A stretch of DNA of 64,000 bases from Mucilaginibacter segetis (GCF_016522075.1 NZ_JAEHFW010000002.1:806001-870000), one strand, 5' to 3'. Counted from the first letter of the stretch, positions 26,646 to 35,873 are shown. The notes: generated by a model from the letters alone, not told the origin. Translations and numbers: made by a program.

Positions 26646-29567
26646 ATGTCAGAAGACAAATCCATAAAATTATTTAAAGCAGCCAAAGAGCTGAACATTG
26701 GCACGGGTACAATCGTTGATTTTTTAGCGCAAAAAGGCTATAAGGTTGATAAGCAGCCTAACGCCAAGCTAAACGGCGATATGTACGAAGTGCTTTTGAA
26801 GGAATTTGCTGTTGATAAGATTATTAAGGAGGAGGCCAAGCAGATAAGCATTGGTAAGATCAGGAAGGAAGAGACCGTTCAATTGCCGGAGCCTATTGAA
26901 AGCAGGCGTTCGCGTGAATTTGAGAACGAGGAGATACTGATCAAGAATACGGGGCATTTTACGGCCCCTGTTGAAAAGCCAAAGCCTGTTGAACCTGAAA
27001 AACCTAAAAGCGAAGAACCTAACGAATCGCTTCCGGGTGTGAAGGTTGTTGGTAAAATTGACCTTAATAACCTTAATGCTAAGCCGCAAGCGGCAGCCAA
27101 GCCTGCCGAAACAAAGCAGCCTGAGCCAGTTAAGGAAGAAGCTGTTGCGCCTGTTGCAAAAGAAGAGCCGGTTAAACAAGCTGCACCGGAGCCGGAAGTT
27201 ATAACGCCTAAAGCAGAGGTGGCAGAACCGGTTGCCGAAAAGCCAGTCGCGGAGCCGGCTAAGGAAGAAAAACCTACAGCAGAAGAAAAGCTTGCGGAAG
27301 CTAAGCCTCCTGTGGCCGAAAAACCTGCAGCAGAGGAACAGGGCGAAGAGGAAAATGATGAAGTTATACGGGCAAAGGCTCAACGCCTTTCAGGCCCTAA
27401 TGTAGTAGGTAAAATACAATTGCCAAGTACGCCAAAACGTAACCCCGTAGCCTCGTCATCTAATTCAGGTAACGCATCCGATCATAAACGAAAACGTAAG
27501 CGGAAGGATAACCAGCAGGGTGGGCAACAAGCTCCGCCAAGCGGAACTATTAATCCTAATCGTCCGGATTTCCGGAACCGGCCAAATAACCCGGGAGGGA
27601 ATAACAGGTCGGATTTCAGGGGCAGAAACGCTTCTGGTCCTAAGGAAGAACCTTCAGAAAAAGATATACAAGATCAAATTAAGGCAACACTGGCGCGCTT
27701 AAGCGGTGCCGGTAAGTCAGGTAAGTTTGCTCAGCGTGCTAAGTTCCGCAGGCAAAAACGTGACGATGTGGCCGCGAATGCCGATGAACTGGCAGCAGAA
27801 CAGGAATTGCAATCAAAAGTGCTCAGAGTTACCGAGTTTGTTACCGCTAACGAACTGGCACTGATGATGGATGTATCTGTAACGCAGATCATTTCCACCT
27901 GTATGAGTTTGGGTATGTTCGTATCCATTAACCAGCGCTTGGATGCTGAAACTTTAAGCATTGTTGCTGACGAGTTTGGCTATCAGGTGGAGTTTGTAAA
28001 ACCACAAGATGAGGAAGCGAATCTGGAGGAAGAAGATGATCCGGCAGATCTGATACCACGCGCACCAATCGTGACCATAATGGGACACGTTGACCATGGT
28101 AAAACGTCATTGTTGGATTTTATTCGAAAAACAAATGTTATTGGCGGTGAAGCCGGAGGAATTACCCAGCACATTGGTGCCTACGAAGTAACCTTGCCTG
28201 AAGAAAAAGGAAAAATAACCTTCCTGGATACACCGGGTCACGAGGCGTTTACCGCCATGCGTGCAAGGGGTGCCCAGGTAACGGATATAGTAATTATAGT
28301 TATTGCTGCTGACGATAGTGTGATGCCGCAAACCCGCGAGGCCATAAACCACGCGCAGGCTGCAGGTGCTCCTATTATTTTCGCTTTTAACAAAATAGAC
28401 CGGCCCGGAGCTAATGCCGATAAGGTACGCGAGCAGTTATCAACCATGAATATTTTGGTTGAAGAGTGGGGCGGTAAATATCAAACCCAGGAAATATCAG
28501 CCAAAACAGGTTTAAATATTGATCTGCTGTTAGAGAAGATATTACTGGAAGCTGAATTGCTTGAACTTAAAGCTAACCCTAACAAACGTGCCGTTGGTAC
28601 AGTAATAGAAGCCGCGCTTGATAAGGGCCGTGGTATTGTAACTACAATATTGGTGCAGGAAGGTACACTAAAAGTAGGTGACGCTATATTGGCGGGCTGC
28701 TACAGCGGTCGCGTTAAGGCGTTAACCAACGAACGTGGCATGCGGGTAGATTCAGCAGGTCCTTCAACACCGGTACAGGTGTTGGGTATGCAGGGTGCTC
28801 CTACAGCTGGTGACAGGTTTAACGTACTTGACAGCGAACCCGAAGCACGCGAAATTGCTAACAAACGTTTACAATTACAACGCGAGCAGGGTTTACGTAC
28901 ACAAAAACACATCACGCTTGATGAGATAGGCCGTCGTTTGGCAGTGGGTAACTTTAAGGAGCTTAACATTATTGTTAAAGGTGACGTGGATGGTTCTATC
29001 GAAGCCTTGTCCGATTCATTACTTAAACTATCAACCGAACAGATACAGGTTAACGTTATATCAAAAGCAGTTGGACAGATATCCGAATCGGATGTATTGC
29101 TGGCTACCGCTTCTGATGCGATCATTATCGGTTTCCAGGTTAGGCCATCAAGCGGCGCCCGTAAACTTGCCGAAGCTGAACAAATAGATATCAGGCTATA
29201 CTCTATTATTTACGACGCTATTAATGAAATAAAAGCGGCGATGGAGGGTATGCTTGAGCCTAAGTTTGAAGAAAAGATAATAGCTAACGTAGAGATACGC
29301 GAAACCTTTAAAATAAGCAAGGTAGGTACTATCGCAGGTTGTATGGTATTAGATGGTAAAATAAACCGTAATAGCAAGATACGTATCGTTCGCGATGGTG
29401 TAGTAATACACACCGGCGAGCTGGCATCATTAAAACGCTTTAAAGATGATGTAAAAGAAGTGAGTACAGGTTACGAGTGCGGTTTAAATATTGCCAACTA
29501 TAACAATATAGAAGTAGGTGATATTGTAGAGGCCTACGAAAATGTAGAAGTTAAGCGTAAGCTGTAA
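26646..29567 (+). CDS. infB: Translation initiation factor IF-2
   Basis: GTPase that positions initiator tRNA and promotes subunit joining. An IF2_N domain (about 1-55) is followed by a long low-complexity Pro/Glu/Ala/Lys linker (about 110-240) and a basic Asn/Gly/Arg-rich stretch (about 265-345). The G domain starts near residue 480: GHVDHGKTS (G1), DTPGHEA (G3), NKID (G4), SAKTG (G5). C-terminal domains end [12 protein letters not shown]. 973 aa, within the Bacteroidota range. Last gene of the rimP operon, with a clear terminator at 29591. Confidence 0.97.
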   Translation: MSEDKSIKLFKAAKELNIGTGTIVDFLAQKGYKVDKQPNAKLNGDMYEVLLKEFAVDKIIKEEAKQISIGKIRKEETVQLPEPIESRRSREFENEEILIKNTGHFTAPVEKPKPVEPEKPKSEEPNESLPGVKVVGKIDLNNLNAKPQAAAKPAETKQPEPVKEEAVAPVAKEEPVKQAAPEPEVITPKAEVAEPVAEKPVAEPAKEEKPTAEEKLAEAKPPVAEKPAAEEQGEEENDEVIRAKAQRLSGPNVVGKIQLPSTPKRNPVASSSNSGNASDHKRKRKRKDNQQGGQQAPPSGTINPNRPDFRNRPNNPGGNNRSDFRGRNASGPKEEPSEKDIQDQIKATLARLSGAGKSGKFAQRAKFRRQKRDDVAANADELAAEQELQSKVLRVTEFVTANELALMMDVSVTQIISTCMSLGMFVSINQRLDAETLSIVADEFGYQVEFVKPQDEEANLEEEDDPADLIPRAPIVTIMGHVDHGKTSLLDFIRKTNVIGGEAGGITQHIGAYEVTLPEEKGKITFLDTPGHEAFTAMRARGAQVTDIVIIVIAADDSVMPQTREAINHAQAAGAPIIFAFNKIDRPGANADKVREQLSTMNILVEEWGGKYQTQEISAKTGLNIDLLLEKILLEAELLELKANPNKRAVGTVIEAALDKGRGIVTTILVQEGTLKVGDAILAGCYSGRVKALTNERGMRVDSAGPSTPVQVLGMQGAPTAGDRFNVLDSEPEAREIANKRLQLQREQGLRTQKHITLDEIGRRLAVGNFKELNIIVKGDVDGSIEALSDSLLKLSTEQIQVNVISKAVGQISESDVLLATASDAIIIGFQVRPSSGARKLAEAEQIDIRLYSIIYDAINEIKAAMEGMLEPKFEEKIIANVEIRETFKISKVGTIAGCMVLDGKINRNSKIRIVRDGVVIHTGELASLKRFKDDVKEVSTGYECGLNIANYNNIEVGDIVEAYENVEVKRKL

Positions 29568-29590
29568 TAAGTAAACGCAAATAAAATATA

Positions 29591-29616
29591 ATGGACGGTA
29601 ACCCCGTCCATTTTTT
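29591..29616 (+). terminator. Terminator of the rimP-nusA-infB operon
   Basis: ATGGACGG / CCGTCCAT, loop TAACC, followed by TTTTTTATTT. 24 bp after the infB stop. The remaining 245 bp to the helicase stop is AT-rich and holds no supported gene; a CCGYTCAATGG word occurs twice. Confidence 0.85.
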
Positions 29617-29861
29617 ATTTAAGAGGTTTTTGTAGTGTTATTTACTTGATTTATTCGCTACTTTTTTGTATATTGTATATAAGGAAAATGCCTCAAAAAC
29701 GCTTTATTTTTTATTACCGCTCAATGGGTATCCAGCAGTAAAAACCTAAAAATTGTTACCTCTAAAAAACCGTTCAATGGTAAAAAAAACTCGCATATCT
29801 TCAGGGCGGAAATTAGAAAATGCCCGTTATGACTTGTATTCGATGTTTTTTATATGCAGGT

Positions 29862-32405
29862 TTAAAATCCTTTTTTTCGGGTAATGCCGGGTTTCCTGTT
29901 TCTGGTTTTGGGCAACTTTTCGGTATCATCAACGGCATAATTGCGTGCCAGTTTGGCTATGCGTTCCTCCATTGTTTCGGTAGTTAAGCGTTCGCGGCCA
30001 AGACTATCTACCATTATGGGGAAAGCGAAGGGTGTAGGGCGTTCTATCGTTTTTAAAACAATGGTTTGGGTGCTTATCCGCTGCAATGCGGCCCGAAGCC
30101 TGAACTCCTCCAGCTGAAAGGCCAGCGCCTCGTTATAAGCCTGCCGTACCAATAAGTTATCAGGTTCATATTCATTAAAAACCTCGAACAGCAATGAGGT
30201 AGATGCTTGCAGATGCTTATTTTTTACCGGTTGCCCGGGATAACCTGTAAATACTAATCCGCCAATATGGGCAATATCCCGAAAACGCCTGCGGGCCATC
30301 TCGTTGGAGTTAAGACTACTCTGTATATCGTCCAGTAAATTCTCTATTGAAAAAAATGCCACATCTTCTAATGCCTTTTCAATTGGAATGTCCTCATCGG
30401 TCAAAAGCTCAAAGCCGTAATCATTCATGGCGATAGAAAAGCTGGCGGGTTTTATTTTAGATATGCGATAGGCCAGTAATGAAGCCATCCCCTCGTGTAC
30501 CAACCGCCCCTCAAAAGGATAAAACAGCAGGTGATGTCCCTCACGCGATTTAAATGATTCTATTAAAAACTCATGACGCTGTGGCAAATGCGATAATTGC
30601 GCCTGCAGATCGAACAAGGGCTTAAGGGCTTTTACTTCTATATCCTGTTCAATGCCATGTGCAACTTCGTCCAGTTTATCACGGAACACCGCCGATAGTT
30701 GCGATGATAAAGGCATACGCCCGCCCGCCCAACTGGGTATCAGGCCCTTTTTGGCATTTGATTTTTTTACGTAGGCGGTCATCTCTTTAACCCGTATAAA
30801 CTCCAGGCTTCGACCCGCGAACCAAAAGGTATTGCCGGGTTTTAGTTTGGCCACAAAACCCTCTTCAATAGTACCTAAGCTGCCTCCGCTTAACCATTTA
30901 ACGCGAATACTTAACTCGCTGGTAATGGTACCTATACTTAGCCGATGCCGCATAGCAACTCTTCGGCTGTTTACTTTATATAAGCCGTTCTCTATCTCTA
31001 CCTTTAAAAATTCATCGTATTGAGCCAGTGTTTTACCGCCATTGGTAATAAAATCGAGTAATTGGTTAAACTCATCACGCCGCAGATCGGCAAAGGCAAA
31101 AGTCGATTTTACTTCACTGTACAATTCATCCGCTCTGAAACCATCAGATACGGCCAGCGTAACCATATACTGTATCAAAACATCCATAGTAAGCAGCATC
31201 GGATCCCGGCTTTCAAATACCCCCTGTTTTATAGCTTGTTTAAGGGCGGCACCTTCCAGTAATTCCAATGAATGGGTAGGTACAAAATAAGCTCTGGAAA
31301 CCGCTCCGGGATGATGCCCGCTTCGGCCCGCGCGTTGCATAAAGCGTGCTACACCTTTAGGGCTCCCTACCTGCACAACGGTATCCACAGGCCGGAAATC
31401 TACACCCAGATCTAAACTCGAGGTGCAAACCACTACTTTTAAAGCTTCGGCATGCAGGGCCTGCTCTACCCAGTTGCGCAATTCATTGTCAAGCGACCCG
31501 TGATGCATAGCCATTACTCCGGCGTACTCGGGGTAATTATCTAATATGGCGTGGTACCATATCTCCGACTGCGAACGTGTATTGGTGAATATAAGTGTGG
31601 TTTTACTGCGTGCTACTATTTCCATTACTTGTGGCAGCAGCTTTACACCAATATGCCCCGCCCATGAATAGTTTTCAATATTTTCGGGGATAACAGAGCG
31701 GATATCCAGTTTTTTATCCAGGTTAGCACGTACCATCTTTATCCGTTCTGCTGGAAAATCATTCCCCAATAATACTTCAGCAGCTTGCTCCAGATTGCCT
31801 ATGGTAGCACTTATCCCCCAAATTCTAAGCCCTCCCCAACCTTCTCCGAGGGGAGAGCGGGTTTTCAACTTACTTAATCCTAGCTCCACCTGCACACCTC
31901 GTTTAGTGCCCAGCAATTCGTGCCACTCGTCTATCACCACTACCTGCAGATTTTGAAACATTTTAGGGTATTCTTTCTGGGCCAGCATCAGGTGCAGACT
32001 CTCAGGCGTAGTAAGTAATACTTCGGGTAATTTCTTTTTCAGCGCGGCCTTATCAGCTGCTGAGGTATCTCCCGTGCGTGTGAGGATGGTCCAGGGTAAA
32101 CCAATGTCGTTACATACCTCCTGCATAGCTTTTTTTATGTCGTTGGTTAACGCCCGCAAAGGGGTTATCCATAGCATAAGCAGTCCGTTATTTTTTTGTG
32201 TAGTATAATTTTCAGGATGTTTGTTGATGAAATCAGCTAAAAAAGGTAAAAAAAGCGCGAATGTTTTGCCGCTGCCGGTAGGCGCGTTAAGCAAACCCGA
32301 AAAGCCGGAAAGGTAAGCATCCGCCATTTCCTTTTGAAAGGCAAACTGGGTCCAGTTTTTTTGCCGGTACCACTCCCTGATAACTTGTTCGCCTTTTGAA
32401 ATCAT
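29862..32405 (-). CDS. Ligase-associated DNA damage response DEXH helicase (Lhr-like)
   Basis: Superfamily 2 helicase of the ligase-associated Lhr-like type. Walker A is APTGSGKT (41-48), the DEAH-type box is VIDEWHELLG, motif III is SATIGN, and motif VI is MQRAGRSGHHPG. A long C-terminal region, including an Lhr-type winged-helix section, follows. 847 aa. Relatives are often encoded with an ATP-dependent DNA ligase, an exonuclease and the nuclease PdeM; none of these is adjacent here. Residues about 182-193 (TRSPLGEGWGG) form an unusual insert before LRIWGISATIGN. Start is ATG 32405. Confidence 0.9.
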   Translation of the reverse strand: MISKGEQVIREWYRQKNWTQFAFQKEMADAYLSGFSGLLNAPTGSGKTFALFLPFLADFINKHPENYTTQKNNGLLMLWITPLRALTNDIKKAMQEVCNDIGLPWTILTRTGDTSAADKAALKKKLPEVLLTTPESLHLMLAQKEYPKMFQNLQVVVIDEWHELLGTKRGVQVELGLSKLKTRSPLGEGWGGLRIWGISATIGNLEQAAEVLLGNDFPAERIKMVRANLDKKLDIRSVIPENIENYSWAGHIGVKLLPQVMEIVARSKTTLIFTNTRSQSEIWYHAILDNYPEYAGVMAMHHGSLDNELRNWVEQALHAEALKVVVCTSSLDLGVDFRPVDTVVQVGSPKGVARFMQRAGRSGHHPGAVSRAYFVPTHSLELLEGAALKQAIKQGVFESRDPMLLTMDVLIQYMVTLAVSDGFRADELYSEVKSTFAFADLRRDEFNQLLDFITNGGKTLAQYDEFLKVEIENGLYKVNSRRVAMRHRLSIGTITSELSIRVKWLSGGSLGTIEEGFVAKLKPGNTFWFAGRSLEFIRVKEMTAYVKKSNAKKGLIPSWAGGRMPLSSQLSAVFRDKLDEVAHGIEQDIEVKALKPLFDLQAQLSHLPQRHEFLIESFKSREGHHLLFYPFEGRLVHEGMASLLAYRISKIKPASFSIAMNDYGFELLTDEDIPIEKALEDVAFFSIENLLDDIQSSLNSNEMARRRFRDIAHIGGLVFTGYPGQPVKNKHLQASTSLLFEVFNEYEPDNLLVRQAYNEALAFQLEEFRLRAALQRISTQTIVLKTIERPTPFAFPIMVDSLGRERLTTETMEERIAKLARNYAVDDTEKLPKTRNRKPGITRKKGF
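31824..31862. repeat. GC-rich interspersed-repeat-like insert inside the helicase gene
   Basis: A C-rich then G-rich stretch (CTCCCC at 31832-31837, GGGGAG at 31850-31855, 12-nt loop) unlike the surrounding coding sequence. It encodes SPLGEGWGG in frame. Its form resembles the short palindromic elements scattered between genes in Bacteroidota genomes. Confidence 0.5.
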
Positions 32406-32476
32406 GCTGAACTAACAAATTAGCTTGTTTTTAGTTATTATGTAAAGTGTAATTTAAAATAAATTGTCAGGATAAA

Positions 32477-33088
32477 ATGAACAGGTATAGATATTTAATA
32501 CTACTGCTATTTACGGTAGCCATATTTTCGTGTAAACAAAAAACGTCATCATCATCTGCCGCAACTGAGCAAGTACCGGATAGCACCCAAGCCGACACTA
32601 CACAAGTAGTGGCAAAAGACCAGTTAATAATTCCAGGAAAAAGCATAGGCCATATATTATTGAATGAACCGACAGATAGTGTAATTAAAGTTTTAGGTAA
32701 ACCCGATAAACAGGATGCCGCCATGGGTAGTGTACTGATGACGTGGTATGCCGGCCATGATACCTCGGGCTATGAGACCAGCGTATTTGCGCATCATAAC
32801 ATGGGTGGTAACGATGAAGCTATTGCGCATATAACAAAGATAATGGTCACTTCACCGGTGTTTAAAACCGCCGACTCTATAAGCGTGGGTGATAAACTGA
32901 CAGATATTGAAAAATATTATCCGTTAAAAAAATTGAAAACTTATCAGGTTAAAGGTAAACCGGTAGATGTGTATACAGCCGCAGATAAGGGGATTTCATT
33001 CGAGATTGATACAGCTACTAAGGAATGTAAAAGTATAGTGGTTCATAATGCAGGTGGTTCTCCGTCAGCTTATATAAATATGCATTAA
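32477..33088 (+). CDS. Hypothetical lipoprotein
   Basis: 203 aa; lipobox VAIFSC (Cys near residue 19), Ser/Thr/Gln-rich linker, then a globular domain from about residue 48. The domain has GKSIGHILLNEPTDSVIKVLGKPD followed later by SVGDKLTDIEKYYP, which resembles paired halves of the BamE/SmpA-type fold (Gly-x-two hydrophobics, then LGxPD). This is a pattern impression, not an assignment. It is divergent from the helicase and followed by a hairpin. Confidence 0.75.
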   Translation: MNRYRYLILLLFTVAIFSCKQKTSSSSAATEQVPDSTQADTTQVVAKDQLIIPGKSIGHILLNEPTDSVIKVLGKPDKQDAAMGSVLMTWYAGHDTSGYETSVFAHHNMGGNDEAIAHITKIMVTSPVFKTADSISVGDKLTDIEKYYPLKKLKTYQVKGKPVDVYTAADKGISFEIDTATKECKSIVVHNAGGSPSAYINMH

Positions 33089-33094
33089 AAATAA

Positions 33095-33124
33095 AAGCCT
33101 CCCAACCTTGCGTCGGGAGACTTT
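33095..33124 (+). terminator. Terminator-like hairpin after the lipoprotein gene
   Basis: AAGCCTCCC (33095-33103) pairs with GGGAGACTT (33115-33123), one mismatch, then TTT. 7 bp after the stop codon. Confidence 0.5.
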
Positions 33125-33147
33125 CAACCTAAACCTTATCACAATTA

Positions 33148-33165
33148 ACCGGTAAGATTACCGGT
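33148..33165. promoter_or_regulatory. Palindrome ACCGGTAA-GA-TTACCGGT
   Basis: Perfect 8-bp arms around 2 nt in the 240-bp gap between a + strand lipoprotein gene and the minus-strand anti-sigma gene, i.e. between two 3' ends. Too tight a loop for a hairpin, so more like a protein-binding site; purpose unknown. Confidence 0.35.
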
Positions 33166-33328
33166 CCGTATTATTTAATACAAATACTGTACCAATAACA
33201 ATATATGGTTAAACTATTTTAAACTCATTATCTTCCAGGGTTTTAAGCCATATTTGTATTGTTTAAATTATGCAAACATAGTATGGTAAGGCAAAGTGTC
33301 AGTAAAATTAGACACTCGTGTATATCTG

Positions 33329-33823
33329 TTAATGATGTTTTAAACCTGATTTTTTCCTGAGGTAATTATCCAGCAGAAACAAACCCATCACTAAATCAAA
33401 AAACAGGAAGCCTTTTATTAACGGTCCTGTAAAATAGCTTTTAATTGCAGGGAGTTTTATTAATTCAGGTGTTTTAATGGTTGTGCCGGCCGTCCAGTTA
33501 ACGGTGCTAAATGCAAATACCAGTAATGCCGCAACAGTAATGATAAAAAATGCTGATATGCCTAAAATAATACGCGTATCAATAGCTGCTTTTAATGGCT
33601 GCCGTGCATTTTCGGTACGGATGGTTTCCATCACTTTATAGGTAAATGCCATTGGTGGTTCATCCATTTCCATGCCCGTAAATTCGTTGTTAAGCAATAA
33701 CAATTCATTGTACTTGCTTTTATATGCTTCATTGTTAGCAATAAGCGTAGCAATGGCTTTATGCTCATCTATTGAGCAGTTGCCATCAATATAATTCCAA
33801 AGTTTTTCTTCTATACTGTTCAT
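33329..33823 (-). CDS. Probable anti-sigma factor, membrane protein
   Basis: 164 aa, start overlapping the sigma-factor stop (ATGA). A short helical N-terminal domain of about 85 residues (MNSIEEKLWNYIDGNCSIDEHKAI) precedes a membrane helix at about 87-108 and a second near 138-156. It lacks the HxxxCxxC zinc motif of classical ZAS anti-sigma factors. Position and layout imply it holds the ECF sigma factor at the membrane; the signal it senses is unknown. Confidence 0.75.
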   Translation of the reverse strand: MNSIEEKLWNYIDGNCSIDEHKAIATLIANNEAYKSKYNELLLLNNEFTGMEMDEPPMAFTYKVMETIRTENARQPLKAAIDTRIILGISAFFIITVAALLVFAFSTVNWTAGTTIKTPELIKLPAIKSYFTGPLIKGFLFFDLVMGLFLLDNYLRKKSGLKHH

Positions 33824-34401
33824 ATCAGCTCTTTAACTTCGTGTTTTAAATTGCGCTCCAGCTTTTCTTTTAAACGCTGGCGCGCCCTGAATAGTTTTAC
33901 CTTAACGGTATTGGCCTCTATCCCTAAAGCTTGTGCTATTTCCTCTAAAGATTGCTCACCTTTATAAAAAAGGGTAATAATGGCCGCATCATCAGGCAAT
34001 AGCTGTTCTATAGCCTGATTTAGATAGTATGACCTTGATTTATTTTCGATATTATTAACATCATATGTCCCCGGTTTATTTTCTATTTGTATATAAGTAG
34101 CCTCGTCATCAATAGAGGAGGTATCAATACGCTTTTTTCGCAAAAAGGTCATGGCGGTGGTATAAACAATACTATATAGCCAGGTACTGAACTTTGACTG
34201 CCGCTGAAAAGAGGCGAGTGAGCGATAAGCTTTTATAAAGCAATCCTGTGCTATTTCTTCTGCATCCTCCCTGTTTTTTGCAAAACGCATTGCCAGGGTA
34301 AAAACAAAGCGCTGGTGCCGCTTTACCAGATCGGCGTATGCCGACTGGTTGCCTGCCAATGTTTGTTCTATCAACTCAATATCTGAAAGCTTGCTTTGCA
34401 T
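33820..34401 (-). CDS. ECF-type RNA polymerase sigma factor
   Basis: 193-aa sigma-70 family protein with only regions 2 and 4. Region 2 is about 25-95 (YADLVKRHQRFVFTLAMRF, NREDAEEIAQDCFIKAYRSL, KFSTWLYSIVYTTAMTFLRK); region 4 about 135-190 (LPDDAAIITLFYKGEQSLEEIAQALGIEANTVKVKLFRARQRLKEKL, helix-turn-helix). ATG 34401 is preferred over the upstream TTG 34407. Its stop overlaps the start of the membrane anti-sigma gene. A bipartite element TGTAACC-N17-GTCA lies just upstream and recurs before the divergent DUF6249 gene, suggesting autoregulation. Confidence 0.9.
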   Translation of the reverse strand: MQSKLSDIELIEQTLAGNQSAYADLVKRHQRFVFTLAMRFAKNREDAEEIAQDCFIKAYRSLASFQRQSKFSTWLYSIVYTTAMTFLRKKRIDTSSIDDEATYIQIENKPGTYDVNNIENKSRSYYLNQAIEQLLPDDAAIITLFYKGEQSLEEIAQALGIEANTVKVKLFRARQRLKEKLERNLKHEVKELI

Positions 34402-34413
34402 ATACAATCTCTC

Positions 34414-34441
34414 TGACTACAACTGGATGATTAAGGTTACA
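34414..34441 (-). promoter_or_regulatory. Candidate ECF promoter of the sigma/anti-sigma operon
   Basis: Minus strand TGTAACC (34441-34435), exactly 17 bp, GTCA (34417-34414), 12 nt before the sigma-factor ATG. No TAnnTTTG box fits. It matches the divergent element at 34566-34593. Confidence 0.55.
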
Positions 34442-34551
34442 ACAATATTGAAAATTAGGTTCAGGAAACCGGAAGCAACAATACTTATTAAAAGTAGCAA
34501 TAAATACACTTATACAGGATTGTAATGTGAAAAGAATAGCCTTAGTATTAT

Positions 34552-34583
34552 TTTTTCGATCAGCCTGTAACCTGATCGAAAAA
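34552..34583. promoter_or_regulatory. 12-bp inverted repeat in the sigma/DUF6249 divergent region
   Basis: TTTTTCGATCAG (34552-34563) and CTGATCGAAAAA (34572-34583) are perfect complements with an 8-nt spacer. Ts come before and As after the stem, the reverse of a terminator, so an operator or RNA structure is more likely. Confidence 0.5.
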
Positions 34584-34593
34584 GTTGTTGTCA
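34566..34593 (+). promoter_or_regulatory. Candidate ECF promoter of the DUF6249 gene
   Basis: TGTAACC (34566-34572), exactly 17 bp, GTCA (34590-34593), about 70 nt before the DUF6249 ATG. Shares TGTAACCT and AGTTGTwGTCA with the sigma-gene element. A third TGTAACC (minus strand, 34602-34596) lacks the GTCA half. Confidence 0.55.
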
Positions 34594-34663
34594 TAGGTTA
34601 CAAATACATCAGTAATTGGTGGCTTAACAACAAAATTTATTCACTTTAAAAAAATATCATATT

Positions 34664-35026
34664 ATGAACGACGCAAGAATATTAATACCGATTTTGATCT
34701 CCTTAGGTTTTTTTGCAATGGTGTTTGGAATCTTTTATATCAGGAACCGGGAACGCATGGCGATGATCGAAAGAGGAATGGACCCCAGAAGTTATAAAAC
34801 CCAACCAGCGCCTTATCAGAATTTAAAATGGGGCTTATTACTTATAGGCGCGGGTTTAGGTTTGTTTTTAGCCTATTTATTAGACCGTACCGTTTTTGTT
34901 AGTACCATGGACGATAATGCCGCAATTTATTTTGCCCTTATAGCCTTATTCGGCGGATCGGGTCTGGTGTTATCTTACCGGATAGAAAAAAAGGAACTGT
35001 ATAATAAGAATAGTGATCTACAATAA
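34664..35026 (+). CDS. DUF6249 family membrane protein
   Basis: 120 aa. One helix near residues 7-26, a cytosolic loop holding the signature RNRERMAMIERGMDP, then two closely spaced helices (about 55-75 and 87-106), ending KKELYNKNSDLQ. DUF6249 proteins are small Bacteroidota membrane proteins of unknown role, often near ECF sigma factors. Divergent from the sigma gene and carrying the same promoter element, so it is a probable member of that regulon. A strong terminator follows. Confidence 0.82.
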   Translation: MNDARILIPILISLGFFAMVFGIFYIRNRERMAMIERGMDPRSYKTQPAPYQNLKWGLLLIGAGLGLFLAYLLDRTVFVSTMDDNAAIYFALIALFGGSGLVLSYRIEKKELYNKNSDLQ

Positions 35027-35045
35027 AAAGAAGGAATTATCAGAT

Positions 35046-35086
35046 AAAAAAGCGGATAATATGTTACATATTATCCGCTTTTTTTT
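35046..35086 (+). terminator. Terminator after the DUF6249 gene
   Basis: 18-bp perfect stem, 35046-35063 with 35067-35084 (GC core AGCGGATAATATG), loop TTA, T-run to 35086. Confidence 0.9.
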
Positions 35087-35139
35087 ATTTGGATATCTAT
35101 TAAAAACTTAGTTATCTTTATATTATTAAACTTATGATC

Positions 35140-35823
35140 ATGAAAAACACATTATTAACTGCTTTGCTTGTTGGTACATGCCTTGCCGCAAGCGCGCAAA
35201 AGGAAGAAAAACATGTTAAACTGAGTGATACTACCCAGTTAGTTTACGCTGTTGCAGACAACGGACACACTAAGGATGGTGCTTATTATATAAAGAATTT
35301 AAAAAACGACGGTTTGTTTTTAAAAGGATATTACAAAAATGATGAGCGTGCAGGCACATGGTATTTTTTTAATACGCAAAATAAATTAACCATGAGCTAC
35401 GATTATAATGATAAAAAGATTGGGTATGTAGATCCTAATTCATTGAAAAACATTGCGGTTAACATATTGACTAAGGATGCCGAGGTGAAAGAAAAAGCTT
35501 CGGTACCGTTGCCGTTGTGCCCGATAGATTATTACTCATCCTTAATGGCTAGAGAAGCTAATATAGTTAGTGAAGCTGATCTGGACGCGGAGATAACCGC
35601 TCATATTGATGCTAAAGGCAATGCAAATTATACAGTTAGGTATATAAAAGGAAAACAGGCAACTCCTGAGCAAACCTTAAAAGTTGATAATAAATTTGAT
35701 ATTGACTGGGTTCCGAGCATGTATGATAATAAACCCATAGCATCCGAATTTACGGTTTATGCAACCATTAAAGCGAACGACAGGGATGCCTATAAAACAC
35801 GCAGATTTCGTTGGGATAACTAA
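35140..35823 (+). CDS. Hypothetical exported protein with MORN-like motif
   Basis: 227 aa with a signal peptide (MKNTLLTALLVGTCLAASAQ). Residues about 55-75 carry GYYKNDERAGTWYFFN, a single MORN/toxin_MORN-type segment, followed by a second beta-rich domain. No catalytic motif is visible. I start at ATG 35140; ATG 35134 is equally possible. A -7-like box TATCTTTA (35113-35120) with TTG 21 bp upstream probably drives it. Function unknown; periplasmic or outer-membrane associated. Confidence 0.75.
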   Translation: MKNTLLTALLVGTCLAASAQKEEKHVKLSDTTQLVYAVADNGHTKDGAYYIKNLKNDGLFLKGYYKNDERAGTWYFFNTQNKLTMSYDYNDKKIGYVDPNSLKNIAVNILTKDAEVKEKASVPLPLCPIDYYSSLMAREANIVSEADLDAEITAHIDAKGNANYTVRYIKGKQATPEQTLKVDNKFDIDWVPSMYDNKPIASEFTVYATIKANDRDAYKTRRFRWDN

Positions 35824-35841
35824 CCAAATTTACACCTAATT

Positions 35842-35873
35842 AAAAAGCGGCTTTAATATAAGCCGCTTTTTTT
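35842..35873. terminator. Bidirectional terminator between exported protein and DinB genes
   Basis: AAAAAGCGGCTT / AAGCCGCTTTTT (12 bp, loop TAATAT) then TT; serves both convergent genes. Confidence 0.85.

Noticed and set aside
26769..27383. 204-codon open frame rich in Arg, Phe and Leu on the minus strand
   Set aside because: Reverse reading of the Glu/Lys/Pro-rich IF-2 linker; composition is an artefact of that low-complexity region.
29777..29884. 35-codon frame on the plus strand after infB (starts MVKKTRISSGRK)
   Set aside because: Ends inside the helicase gene on the opposite strand, with no motif and no promoter box; chance frame in AT-rich DNA.
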